From the NCBI RefSeq assembly GCF_051020765.1, contig NC_134935.1, positions 6,449,579-6,513,578 on the forward strand: a DNA stretch of 64,000 bases, read 5' to 3'. Positions 32,986 to 44,670 of this stretch are shown one piece after another; within the stretch, counting starts at the first letter, position 1, and every line of letters begins with the position of its first letter. The notes under the pieces were generated by a model that searched no databases, was not told the DNA's origin, and saw only the letters and a program-made list of their open reading frames with translations. The translations under genes and the position numbers were made by a program. The DNA is from Lasioglossum baleicum. Its lineage: Eukaryota; Arthropoda; Insecta; Hymenoptera; Halictidae.

Positions 32986-34360
32986 GGGTAGAATAGCGAA
33001 GATGGAAGAAAGTTTGTACGTGAGTTATTAATTGAAATACTGCAGGCAGCTCAATTGTTTAAAATTTTCCGAGTAATTTCGCAAACGAAAGTATTTCTTG
33101 ATGATATCCGAATCAAAAAGCGCAGAGTGTGGAACGACGGGAAAATGAACGAATGGGTCCACATTTGCAGCAGCGGTCCTGAAATTGTGTCGCTCTGGGT
33201 TTTGCATACGTGACCGCTGCTCGTAGTTTTCCAACACGTTCGACAAACGAGGCAGAATAAAAGGTACTGAAAGGCAAAGATATTTCGTCGAGCGATAGAC
33301 ACGGTTTTGCCTGCACGCTCTTTTGTACCATTTTCAAACAAAATTCTCCATGGCCATATAAATTCACCAATTGTGTCTCCATGAACTTCTACTACTATGG
33401 GAGCATCAACCATTTTTTTGTCAAACGGTGCAATCGAAAACAGTCGGAAAATTGCAGTAGTTCTATTTTCCTATGGCGTCGCTACTTGCTTTGCCATTAA
33501 TTTTAATAATGTTGCATCACAGACGAGGTATAGAGGGATGTATTGTACTTTCGAACACTGCGCAAACGAACTGCAAGAAGAGCCTAATTGCAAAATCCTA
33601 CCCCTCCGAATTCTTAACCTGCCTAATATAAAAGCTAATGTTTCCCTTACATGCGCGAGTATATGCGGTTCGAGTTTTGCTAAACCAGCCGAGGCTCGCA
33701 TTCGCGTGGAACTACCATGAATAATAAATCGATCGCGGACCGTCGAAGTTTTCCTCGACCGTGAGTCGAATTCTCAAAAACCGGTGTAGAAACGCGTTTC
33801 GCGATTCATTATTCGCAACACGCGGCCGCATTAATGCCATCCGTGTGCGGTTTTGCCTCCACTCGTATTCTCCGTTGAAAAACATCATGAAAGCCACGAT
33901 AGGATTTGCATTTTAGGATACAGAGTGACGGTAATTTCATAAGCTGGAACGATTCCGAGGGATGTCGACGGCTCTGGAGAAAACTTCGCAACATTGCCGG
34001 CCATGCCGCAGGGAATCGGAAAATTTAACGTATTCGCATAACCTCGCCGATTATTCCAATAACCTTGGGACGTCTCGCCAAGGTCAATTTCGCTGAACAA
34101 TCATTTCTGAAACAGAAGAACGGAACACGCAACTTCTCCTTCAAGTTTCGCCTTCTTTTCATATTCGAAGCTGTACTCGCTGCGTTCTGAATTGGTTAAT
34201 TACAAAACAATGGATTATTGGCTTACAAAAATTTACAAGAAATACTAGAATATAAAGTTCCATAGAACTTAATAAGATTTTTATTTGTTACGGATCTATA
34301 CAAAGGCTGTCCCATTAAGAATGGAATTTTGTTTCATGTCTTTTTCTTAAAATTTGTCTA
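32986..34360. other. Gene-free stretch, no recognised feature
   Basis: Three minus-strand frames at 33028-33413 overlap in different phases (72, 120 and 89 codons). Together they could be a frame-shifted relic, but I recognise no family in any of them. No RNA gene was seen. Confidence 0.4.
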
Positions 34361-34394
34361 TAAAATTGAAAATTACATAAACATCCGCAGTCTA
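34361..34394. mobile_element. hAT terminal repeat, solitary right end
   Basis: The sequence acataaacatccgcagtcta ends at 34394 and belongs to the aacatcc subtype shared with the 860-bp element and with the end at 9100. No left end was found. Confidence 0.6.
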
Positions 34395-34489
34395 GTCTAA
34401 CTGTAACAAATGTGGTAAAACTTTTTTGTCGTATGTCCTGCTATTAACAATAATAAATACATATATTTCATGTTTCATACAAATTAAAA

Positions 34490-34527
34490 AAAAGTGTGTC
34501 AAATTGACGGGTGGGGACGAGTGTTAA
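34490..34527 (+). mobile_element. TTAA-type MITE right-end fragment (tentative)
   Basis: The motif gtgtcaaattgacgggtg, then gagtg followed by TTAA (34524-34527), resembles the right ends of the family 2 TTAA elements at 25676 and 57926. The rest of the element is not visible. Confidence 0.35.
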
Positions 34528-35040
34528 AATACACAACGAAAAATGTCAGAAAAATGCGAGTTCCGGCAGGAAACTCCGCTGAAAACCACTAGTAGTCTTT
34601 CGGTTTCGTAACTATTACTGCCGGACATTTTTGCTTGGATGTTTGCGGTGAGTTCGGACCGGAAACGTTGCAGAAGGCTCGCGAGGAAACACTGAGGAAC
34701 TGTCGAGGACGAGTCTGGCGATAGTGGCATTCCTGTCTGAAGTTTATCCGTGGTCGTCATTCTTGTCGTGGTTGGTTGTGGCAAAAGTTTGACGACGGGG
34801 ATGATCGGAATTCGATGCGAAATCAAACAGCGGAGGGAACACGAATTACTTTCGCCGAATCGGCGTGTTCTGTCCGGCTGCTCGGCTCAAAGGGAAGCCG
34901 TGAGAAGTCTGATCGGTTGCTGCAGTGGACGAAAAGGTATGGCCGGATAAGGCGGTCAAATGTGGCAAATCAAATTGATCTTTTTCATACCGTTCGATAG
35001 GAAACCCGAAAAAAATTCGATACTCCTACCACAAAGATAG
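34528..35040. other. Gene-free stretch, no recognised feature
   Basis: Short frames overlap in two phases around 34750-35000 without motifs. Confidence 0.5.
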
Positions 35041-35862
35041 TCATAGGGCGAGCACAGTTCAATTATGCTTTATTTATTCTATTCTGCCCGACCAAAAATT
35101 ACGAAAAAATTCACAAACATTCTATTTAATAGCACACACGACTGTGAATTTTTTCGAATTTTCCACTGCCCTCTGTGGCAGGTTTCGGGCAGATACATCT
35201 ACCACGAGGGTGGCCACAGGGGGAGCACAGTTTAATCATGCTTTATTTCTTCAATTCTGCCCGACCAAAAATTACGAAAAAATTCACGAACATTCTATTT
35301 AATAGCACACACGACTGTGAATTTTTTCGAATTTTCCACTACCCTCTGTGGCAGGTTTCGGGTAGATACATCCACCACGAGGGTGGCCACAGGGCGAGCA
35401 CAGATTAATCATGCTCTATTTATTCTATTTTTCTCAACAAAAAATTACGAAAAAATTCACAAACATTCTATTTCATAGCACACACGACTGTGAATTTTTT
35501 CGAATTTTTCACTGCCCTCTGTGGCAGGTTTCGGGTAGATACATCTACCACGAGGGTGGCCACAGGGCGAGCATAGTTTAATTATGCTTTATTTCTTCAA
35601 TTCTGCCCGACCAAAAATTACGAAAAAATTCACGAACATTCTATTTAATAGCACACACGACTGTGAATTTTTTCGAATTTTTCACTGCCCTCTGTTGCAG
35701 GTTTCGGGTAGATACATCTACCACGAGGGTGGCCACAGGGCGAGCATAGGTTAATCATGCTCTATTTATTCTATTTTTCTCAACAAAAAATTATGAAAAA
35801 TTCTCGAACGTTCTACCGAGTAGCACACACAGCTGTGAATTTTTTTAGAATTTTTGGTTGCA
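35041..35862 (+). repeat. 173-bp tandem array, about 4.7 units
   Basis: The marker ctctgtggcaggtttcggg recurs at 35171, 35344, 35517 and 35690 (ctctgttgcagg in the last), an exact 173-bp spacing. Each unit contains two dyads. The first is aattacgaaaaaattcac paired with gtgaattttttcgaattt across about 33 bases. The second is gtagatacatctac. A further ccctctgtggc/gccacaggg pairing spans the second dyad. Units differ by a few substitutions, and the last is the most diverged. A 77-codon frame crossing the units is an artefact of the repeat. Confidence 0.95.
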
Positions 35863-35904
35863 AAATCGATTTTAAAAAAAATTAAAAAAGTCTGTTTATT
35901 AAGC

Positions 35905-35935
35905 CGTGCTCAGCCTGTAACCACCCTTATGGCGG
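35905..35935 (-). repeat. Inverted partial unit beside the 173-bp array
   Basis: The minus strand reads aagggtggttacaggctgag, matching gagggtggccacagggcgag of the array unit at about 80 percent. An inverted, diverged piece of the same repeat therefore borders the array. Confidence 0.5.
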
Positions 35936-38042
35936 AGGCCCGACTGGTTCGGTCGTCGAACGCATTTACCGCTTGACTGGTTCCGAGGGGAATTCCCCAG
36001 TGGTGGGGATAAAATTTCAACAGACACGGTAGAGACTTTCGCGACAGTTACGGAGAGAATACGAATTTCTGTCGATCGGCAAACTTTATTCCCGGTATTG
36101 TAGATTGTTGACCCTCTGGTCCAGTGTGCGACTGTTCGATGAGGTTTCTTTATCGAAGCCGCATCGTCGCCTTTCCCGAGGCCCGTCTCATTTCTCCGGG
36201 CAGCTGTTTGCCGATGATTAATGGTCGAGCGAGCGATGATAGCAGTTTGTTCGAGCAGCCGTACAAACGAGGCCAGTCAACGCGTTGTCGCGGATCAATT
36301 TATTCGATACCTGCCATTGTGTCCCCCGCCTTTATCGGCATTCTATTCGAGGTAACCAGTCGGCTGGGAAAAACAGTCACGCCGATGGTGGACGTCCGGC
36401 GCGCTGCGTCAACGGAAAGTGAGAACATTATGACGGCGCGGCAGCGGCGTGAGAATTCCGATGTTCGTTGCGTCAGGCTCCCGAATATAATTCCGCGTAG
36501 CCGGTGTAATAATGCAAATGGATCTGTTATTAACAAAGTGATATTGTTTGCTTCCACGGACAATTTGTTCTATCGTCGTGCTATTTACACCGTTCCGTGG
36601 CGTTTAATTAATGACAGGGTAATTGTGATTGCGGCCCACTACGGATTAATATGCCCATAGGCAGACATGGATGGTAATTGCGGTAATATCATGGGGAATG
36701 AATAAACATCACAGTGATTTATCATAGACCCCGATCAGCTTCGAATCATTTGCATTTTTCATCGTTGTTTCGTACATCTGGAGCATCGTCCACGATCTTT
36801 ACGAAACCGATGCGTGCCACTCGGAGAAGTGCTCGTACTTGTTTATTGACGTCATCTATACTCGAATGGTAACAATAACTCGCGAAGTTGGAATTGGAAA
36901 CTGTGCTCGCTTGGATATCTGTTTTATTGACATGCGGTGTTTCTTTTCTCGAAGGAAGATATTCAAAATTGTTTCAAACACACCTCTCGACCCTTATTAC
37001 CTAGACAAAGTATACTTTCTTTATGAACAAAAGCTAAATATCACTAAGGAAAGTCATCGAATTTATTGGCGCACCTAATAATAATTAGCCTCGAGCACGA
37101 CTACCGTGAACTTTCGAAGCCGCTCGCGGTTCCTTCGGCGGAACAAGTAGTCGGAACCAGGCATGCTGAGATTCATTATCAGCTACAGTAGTTCCTCGAA
37201 GTGAGGCACGTGAAGTCAGCGTCAAAGCATTCCTAATCAAGGGGAACTACACCAAACATCCCGCACACTTTGAGTAACCCGATCGAGACAAAGCTCTCTA
37301 GTTCGGGCGAGTTCGAGTTCTCGGTAAACAAGTACAGTCCCTAAAATTTCCCTTCTCCAATCGATCATCCTTAAAAATATGCGTATATACTCTGTTGTCA
37401 ACATCGGCAACCCTTTCACCGCAATCATGCGACAGCGACGAGGCGTTGGGAGAACGACGCGCGACGGCGAGTGTAGGTTTTCGAGCGACGAGGAGTTTCA
37501 AGCGATATCCAAACAAGAGAAGAGGAATTCGCCGACAGTTGGAATTCGAACAGACAGAAGCTGCGATTTAAAGCGGTCCCTCTTATTTGTTTTGCTATCG
37601 GCGCGGCGCGGCGGTGGCGCACACCCGGATCCGCGACAGTTTCACGCGCAGCTCTCCGGATCGGTGCACGACAAAGTCAATGTCCCTATTTCTGATCGTG
37701 TAAGATTTTTTATTAAAAGATTTACTAGTTTCGATCTCTAGAATGATTATATCGTTGAAATTTGTTTGTCTCGCGAACGGCTACAAACGTGGGAGTTCAG
37801 AAATATGTGGTTCCATTTTATAAAACTAGGTTGATATTCAAGTCTCCTAAGCACCTTCGCCTGACAAAAAGTTATGTACACTCCGCGTACTCAGCCCCTC
37901 GAAACCAAACAACTTCCGTCCGAAATATTTCTTCCTATCCAAAAAATGTAGCATTTATTCAGGTGACTAACACAATCATTCAGCTAACACAAACTGTTCT
38001 AGATTGAGAAATGCCTTTTATTTACAGGAATCAAATATATTT
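35936..38042. other. Gene-free stretch, no recognised feature
   Basis: The 178-codon frame at 36124-36660 and the 120-codon frame at 37379-37741 lack family motifs and have open frames on the opposite strand. No gene is supported. Confidence 0.5.
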
Positions 38043-38050
38043 GTGATATA

Positions 38051-38157
38051 TCGACAGCGGATTTGATGCATTTAAAAACATTAGAAGAATTTAAAAATAC
38101 TTGGGAATAAATTTCTAATTCTGAAAATTTTCATTTTGCATCAAGATCCGCTGTCTA
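38051..38157 (-). mobile_element. hAT-type MITE, short 107-bp copy
   Basis: The ends read tcgacagcggatttgatgca and tgcatcaagatccgctgtcta. The flanks gtgatata (38043-38050) and gtaatata (38158-38165) match at 7/8. The interior (attagaagaatttaaaaat) is a shortened version of the copy at 19690, with the middle deleted. Confidence 0.8.
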
Positions 38158-38165
38158 GTAATATA

Positions 38166-41100
38166 AAATGAACCCGAAATGAATTGTAATCGTTAAATAT
38201 GAAACTTATACCTAAGAATCAGCTAGATCGGCGATTTTCGCAACACTATGCGGCGCCTTCGATCGATCTTCTCCGATCTCGTAGTCGAGACGCTGCGGGC
38301 TGAGCTGACTGATGTTAACGTGGCACGGGACGAGCCGCTTGCTCTGCTGACCTTAAGATTAATGCTCACCTAGATCGCTGCCGGCGATATCCTTGATAGC
38401 AGGGGAATAGAAAAACGCGGCAGTTGAACTTTTACCGTGCGTGCTACCATTATGCACCGCCGTTTAACTCTTCAGGGTATCGCGTTGCAACCGGCCGTTT
38501 GGAACGGAGATCAACCGTTGCACGCGTGATTTCAGTTGCCCCGGTCGAATAAAAAATTAAATTTAAACGGCCGGAAGGCGTATCCTGAAGCCGCTCGTCC
38601 CTTTCCGTTAAACGGTCCAAAGCAGACTAGATAGCCGAACACGTGCGCATCTTATCCATTCGAGAATCATTCGTTACAACGCTGATACATCGCAGCATTC
38701 GGCCAACGGCGAAGATAGTGTTTTTACAGTCGTACCGTGATCGTAAAAACTGGTCAAGGATCAACGATGTTATAGACCGGCGAAGGTCGCGTCTGATCTG
38801 ATAAATACATTACGGGAAATCTTTTCGTAGATATGCTACCTTCTGAATAAAAAGAGCCGTTTCTCATTTTGTACAAATTACTGGCAAGCGGTTCTCCTGT
38901 ACAATACATTTCACACTTGCTTTCTTTGAAATCACTTGCTAATTTGGCTCTCTTTCGAGAACGCAGGTATGAGTTATTTAAAAGTTAAATGGAAAATGCT
39001 GAATTCTCTATCATGTTGAAAAATGTATGTACTTATTGCCATTGCGAACGGTATGAAGCAAAAATCCAGTGGACAGTTTTATTTTTGTGAAGCTTTGTCA
39101 GTGAATACGAATTAGTCGAACGTATATTTGACGAGTAATGTACACACACACGTACATATTCAAAGTACGTGAAAATTTCACTTAAAAATGTAAAACGCCG
39201 TTGTTCCACGCGAAATTTCATCGGAATGAAGCGACATCAAAAATTTGTCAGGTTTACGTGCGAACGGGTAACAATCGCAATTTCCGAAAGAGCAAGTGTC
39301 GAATTCTAGTTGCGCGTGTTTCAAAATGACAGGTTCTAATATTTCTAATGTAGGATTATTTTAATTATTTTAACAGGAGTACATAAATTAAAAGAAATAA
39401 AACTGGTACACGAAATTGTTTCATCTTACGCAAGATTTGAGACAAATACTGCGCCATGCGTCGCCGAGAGATTGCGCGAGAAAAATAAAAACCGCGTATC
39501 AGTCGGTAAGGGTTGTTTTCGCCCGGGGTCGTTTTCAGGTAAGAAGAATTGGCTGATGCGTCCGCTGCAACGTCCCATAAAATAGCGAAGCAGCGAATAA
39601 ACCGGAATGTTCGGTTCGCCGAAGTTTCCTTGTTAGCGATGTTCTAGCAGATCGACTTCGGATAAAAGTCTGACCCCTGCTATCAGGCAGGAAGACATCG
39701 GCAAACAGAAAATTGAATTTCGGGCGCGATCGTTTCAGGTTGAAGTTACGCGGCTCTTCCGTTGAGCAGACACGAGCACGGCATCGCGTCGGCACGCTCG
39801 GGAATGAGAATGGGCGAAGATAGCGATCGGGTTTCGCGTGATTACGGAGGTGTTGCAACGTGTAAAATTTTCACGCATTCGCCGGGTGAAAGGTTTACGC
39901 GCGAACGGTTGAAAAATAAATTACCGGAGCCGGAGAAGCAGGAGGAGGATAAATGGAATTACTCGTGCAATTTTCTGCGGCGAGGGGTTGGGGGAGAGGG
40001 GGGGGACGACGACGGCAGGGATAGCAAGAGTAAGCGAAGTAACAGTAAATCCAACGGTGGCAGTTAAACGCACCGAGAGCCTCTAAATAGAATATTACGG
40101 TCTCCTATCCGAGACGTTCGAGTAAATTAACCGCAACGATGACTTCAGTTTCGTTTCAATCTGCCGCGCCGCTTTCAACGCGATCTATTTACTCGCGATC
40201 CAGTCGCGGAGACCAGCGTTCGTCTATCTTTCGGTACAAGAAATTCCAGGCGAGCATCATCGCGTCGGCGAATTTGTCGCTCCAATTTGTACGGCTCCTC
40301 TCGGTCATTTATTTTTCAACGGACGACAAACTTCGTTCCGCTTCAATATTCCGCGGCGGATCGTTATGGAGACGCCCGAGACCGTCACGGAATCCACGCA
40401 GACACCCCGTTTACTTATTTACGAGGGCCGGCCGCGTTCGCATTAGAAGCTCGTAAGCGGCGTTCGCTAAAAAAGTAACGCGCTGGATTTATGTCGCGCG
40501 GCCCAACAGCTCCATTTTTAACGCGGTCGAAGATCACGCGTGTCCCTTCGGCAGGATCCTTCCATTAAGTGTTAAATATTTGAGACCCGCGTTATTCACG
40601 GCGGCAAACCTCGCAACCGCTACGTTTTATTATACCAACCAAGCATCGAATTTAACGCCGCGCAATTCATGGAACGGCCGCTCAGACGCGGAAATCCGCG
40701 ACGATCGCAGAAACCGGCGAATAATAATTTATTTCGGACATTATCTTTGACACCTGAGTCGCGGCCAGCAGAATTATCACCGTTTCAAAAGGTTATTCAT
40801 TTTCGGTTGTTTCACGATTCTCGAGCTTTCAATATTCTCCGTTTTTCGGTGGAACTTCGCGATTGCTTTATCTAGCGTGATCCGGAGCGCGCACAAATGC
40901 AAAACGTTAATATTGCGACAACGAGAATTAATTGTTTGAAAAATTCATGTATTTTGCAAAGTTCAGGTTTTTTAGGGTGCAACACGCTTCAAAGGGGTAG
41001 TCCTGTATAAGTGTAGTTTCTCACCATGGCAAAAAATAACGTCAAAGTCGAATTTTACTGCTTCAGAAAGCCCTGGGACTATTTTGTTTGTAACTGATGG

Positions 41101-42486
41101 TGTATAAGTAAGAGAAATATGAGTCCAGGTCTTTGCGTCGCTGTGTCGGCGGCGGGTTCACCTCCAAAACTTCGCTCGGTGCTTCTCTCGGGCAGAGAAA
41201 GAAATCAAACGGACTTTATCCCGAATCCTTGAAATCGGATTACATCGACCCCGTCGATCTCCTTCCTTATCCCATGTACTCTTCTAGCCCGGCTCCGTTT
41301 TACCAAGAAAATCGTATTCGGGGAGATGAACCGCGGGCGCGAGAAGATCGATAGTGCGTTTGCGGGCACCCGACGACGATCAATCGATATCCCCGCGTTA
41401 CATCGATACACCGACGAAATTTTTCGCTCACGGATTCCCCCAAAGCCAGGGGCATCCGTCGGGGCCAATCAAGTTGCCGAATCTAGGAAACGGAATCTTC
41501 CAGAGAATTAAATTCCTCCCTTAACTCTTTCAGTGTTCCATCGTACGATCTCGAATTTGCCCTCGAATATCCCAGGTAACATCAAGTTACAAAATTTAAT
41601 GATCCTTTACAGAAAATATTCAACCGTTCCAAAATTCATCCGGTATTCTTTTATAAAAATTCCTCTAAATATTCGCAATTATTTTGCACGTTTATTCCAG
41701 TGCGAATAAGGAAAATTTTTTTCAATAGAATTAATGAGATTTTTCAACTTCACGTTTCAAATATTTTTTCATTTATTCAATACGGATGTTAGCTGACATA
41801 AAAAGTACATGTCAAATATTATTTTCCAGCTGCTCATTACATTGGACGTGTATCATTTAATGGGTGGTGTCTTCAAACGAATATGTCAGTCAAATGATGA
41901 CAATAAATTCCGATTGGAGAAGCAGAATCTTTAATCAGAACCCAATTAATTCTAAATATCAATTTCCCGTCAGGGCAGAAATGAGCCATTTCGCATTTCC
42001 CGTTCTCATTTCGAAAGGGACGCGATTATTGTTTTACGGCAGACCAGTTGCATAGTTGGCATATAGATGCGGGACCTGTTTTACAGCCCGGTCTCTAAAT
42101 GGACGTTTGGAGAGTTCGCGTACACGTTACTGAAATGTTTCCGGGCAACGCATACCTGGAATACTGGTCCCCACTCGCGTACACAATATATGAATTGCGC
42201 TCGTGCTCGGCGAATTGATATTTCTGTTATTATGTTTTTTCCGGATGTTCAGATTCGGAAACTATAGATTCAAAGCAAACTGTAAAATCGATCTTCGCAT
42301 TCCGAAGCACTGACTGGTTCTCGATATATTTGGAATAAATTCAGGAAATGTTTAGGAAACATGCGAATTTGCTGATCAAATTTATTAGATCCAGAATACG
42401 GAAACAATATTTCTTAGCCACACGACGAACAATATCGTCGAGCAACGTTGCTGAACAACAAGAATTTTCATTAAAACATTTATTGT
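38166..42486. other. Gene-free stretch; CAG|GTAAG-type site at 39538
   Basis: No gene is recognised. Overlapping frames at 39535-40478 and 41133-41511 are in GC-rich sequence without motifs. At 39320-39390 a tcaaaatgacaggttctaat segment resembles a family 2 TTAA-element end but lacks a partner. The motif ttttcaggtaagaag at 39532-39546 joins a splice-acceptor-like and a donor-like sequence. A weaker one, gcaggtatgagt, is at 38964. Confidence 0.45.
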
Positions 42487-42735
42487 TTTAACCCCTTCCC
42501 CTAAATGATGAAGCTAAGTGATGAAGATTCTGAACAGGGTCTAATAAATATGTATGCTACTAATGTCCCAATTAAACCAAAATAAAATTCTACTGTGGTT
42601 TTGTTAATGTACAGCTATTGCAGACTATATAAGCACACAATAGATATAAATGTTCTCATTCTTTAGGAAATTATACAAACTGCAAAAAAGTTCTAATCAC
42701 TGACACCGTAAAATAAATCGTAGAGCACAAGAGGT
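42487..42735 (-). mobile_element. TTAA-type MITE (piggyBac-like), family 1, second copy
   Basis: TTAA at 42487-42490 is followed by ccccttccccta. The other end, tagagcacaagagg, closes near 42735 with tcga instead of TTAA. The complement aligns with 13302-13557 across the interior (tacgatttattttacgg, tcagtgattagaac, aatttcctaaa). Confidence 0.65.
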
Positions 42736-42790
42736 CGATTCTAGAACTACCAGATGGGTCAAAATGACTTGTTGATTCTTTCTTCACAAT
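42736..42790 (+). mobile_element. TTAA-type family 2 left-end fragment (tentative)
   Basis: The sequence ctagaactaccagatgggtc then aaaatgac resembles the left end of the piggyBac-like element at 17007 (actaccagtcaaaatgac). It directly abuts the family 1 copy. No right end is visible nearby. Confidence 0.4.
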
Positions 42791-44553
42791 TATTGAGATT
42801 ATTTGGAATGGTTCGTATTCATACAAATTCGTGCACACGGATCCTTAATTATTTCTTACTATACGTGTATTTTAGAATACGTTCAAAATCGCGATCTCTA
42901 CTGAAACCCTTTGGTTCAGGAAGTGTTTTCATAATTTTTCAAAAACGGCGGAGATATCCTGTATATCCTGGATCACCCTGTATAATAAATCTTTTTTTTA
43001 TAATAGATTAAGATAGTGTTCGTTCATAAAAAATGTATGCACTGATCTGTTATTGTAACCCCGAACGCAGTTGCACCCGCCAAGGCTTCGCCGAGTGGGA
43101 GTCGAAGGAATCGATCCTTTTGAATCGAAGAAGGTTGAAAAGGAGTCCTTAATTGCGCGGCCGAGATTCGCGCCGACGAGTGTCAGAAACTGTTTCCAAC
43201 TCGATTGTCCGTAGCGGGGCGTACCTAGGGTCTCGCTTTTCAATCTTTTATTCGTCGGCGGGAGAGTTGAAGCCGGTCAATGCATACCAACGACACGGCG
43301 AGCAGAAGTTGTATCGTCGTGAATAAAACGGAGGCTCGCCATCAAGCCCCAGGTCCCTCGATCCTTTTCCCTTCAACAGCGACGAGTGCCATGCTGGTAG
43401 AGTTCCCGGGTAGTTCCTTAATGCTTCGCTAATAAATAAGGCTCTCGGTACATGGACGCTAATGTACGCAGCAATGGTTCCTCTGGAAACAAGCTGCCTT
43501 GGAATTCACTTGCTTAGAGCTACGATCGTTTCACCGATGAAAGTGGGTGGTGGGAGGGGTGGGGAGCACAAGGTTTGATCCCGAAACCCGAGCGAAATTG
43601 CAATTTCATTCTGCTCCCCGGGTAGTTCAGCGACAAGGGTGCATCGGCCAGCGGGATTTATGGACACCGGTGGATCCGCCGAGAATGCTACTCCATTCGC
43701 AAAGTTCGTAGAATCGCGTCAATTCGCCGTTTCAATTCTCGTCCGAGTCAGTGTTATCCTCAAAGTTAGAGTTCTGCTAATTTCAATGCATTGTAATTGA
43801 ATTGCGTAATTTAATTAGATTGTATATTATATACACGGTATTTGAATTACGTTGTAATTGCATTGCGTCATTCCAACCTGTCACTTAATTTAATCGATAA
43901 TCACGCGAATCATGAACGTACAATTATAATATAATATAAATTAATCAATGTGTACATATCTCGTTTAACTTTAAAAATCATCTTTCACTTGTATCCGTGT
44001 TTCTTCCGTTTCGCATTCACAGACAACTGAACTTTATGTTCATGTTTATGATGATCAATCTTCCAAAATGCAGCAGCCTTAGTGACGAGATGTTTGAACA
44101 AAGAGTGTTCATTAAAATTCATGTAAAAGTTAAGTGATCAGCGCCACATCTTTCTACAATTTATATTTCCTTTCTGGAACGAACTTAATCGGATCGTCCA
44201 TCACTTAACGCAGAGCTAAAACCGCGAACTAATGATGTCGATTCGCTTCTGATCAGGATCGTGAGTCGAAATCATAAAAGGATCTCGAATGAGCCGGTCG
44301 GATCCTCTGCTAACGAGGAAGAATGGAGGCAAACGGTGAGCAAGGATTAGGATGAGAGACGTTTCAATGTAATTAATAGTAGACCATGGTAATCCCGATT
44401 TGTACAAAAGGCTAAGTGTCTCTCTTCTTTTTCGAGGAAACAGGCGAGCTTTCCAGTACATAGATAGATAAGTCCAATAGTTAATACTGTTCTAATCCTG
44501 ATTCGTAAAGAGATTATTTCTCCACGCACAGTTCCTAGCCGTTCCTCCCTTGA
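42791..44553. other. Gene-free stretch, no recognised feature
   Basis: A gatcaccctgtataata motif near 42970 is of the CCCTGTA type seen at transposon ends, alone. A purine-rich gtgggtggtgggaggggtgg lies near 43545. No gene is recognised. Confidence 0.5.
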
Positions 44554-44670
44554 AATGTTGAAATAACACGCACTAACTAACGGTTCGCTTTTAACAATAT
44601 TGTAAAAGTTAGTTTATATATAAACTCTTATTTTTCTTAAATTGTCACTTAGACCACTTTCATAATTATC
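44554..44670 (+). repeat. Dispersed repeat, copy 2 (partner near 13.6 kb)
   Basis: It begins aatgttgaaataacacgcac and ends accactttcataattat, as does the copy at 13577-13731. This copy is about 40 bp shorter in the middle. Confidence 0.6.

Noticed and set aside
33028..33413. Three phase-shifted minus-strand frames that could be one broken gene
   Set aside because: I could not match any of the three to a family, so no call beyond a note was made.
35175..35408. 77-codon frame across the 173-bp array
   Set aside because: 173 is not a multiple of three, so the frame is not maintained between units; it is a by-product of the repeat.
35041..35862. CRISPR-like regular repeats or a hammerhead-ribozyme satellite
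   Set aside because: Units are contiguous without unique spacers, and no ctgatga/gaaa ribozyme core is present in the unit.
36124..36660. 178-codon forward frame
   Set aside because: No motif recognised and a substantial frame is open on the opposite strand; composition fits CpG-rich non-coding sequence.
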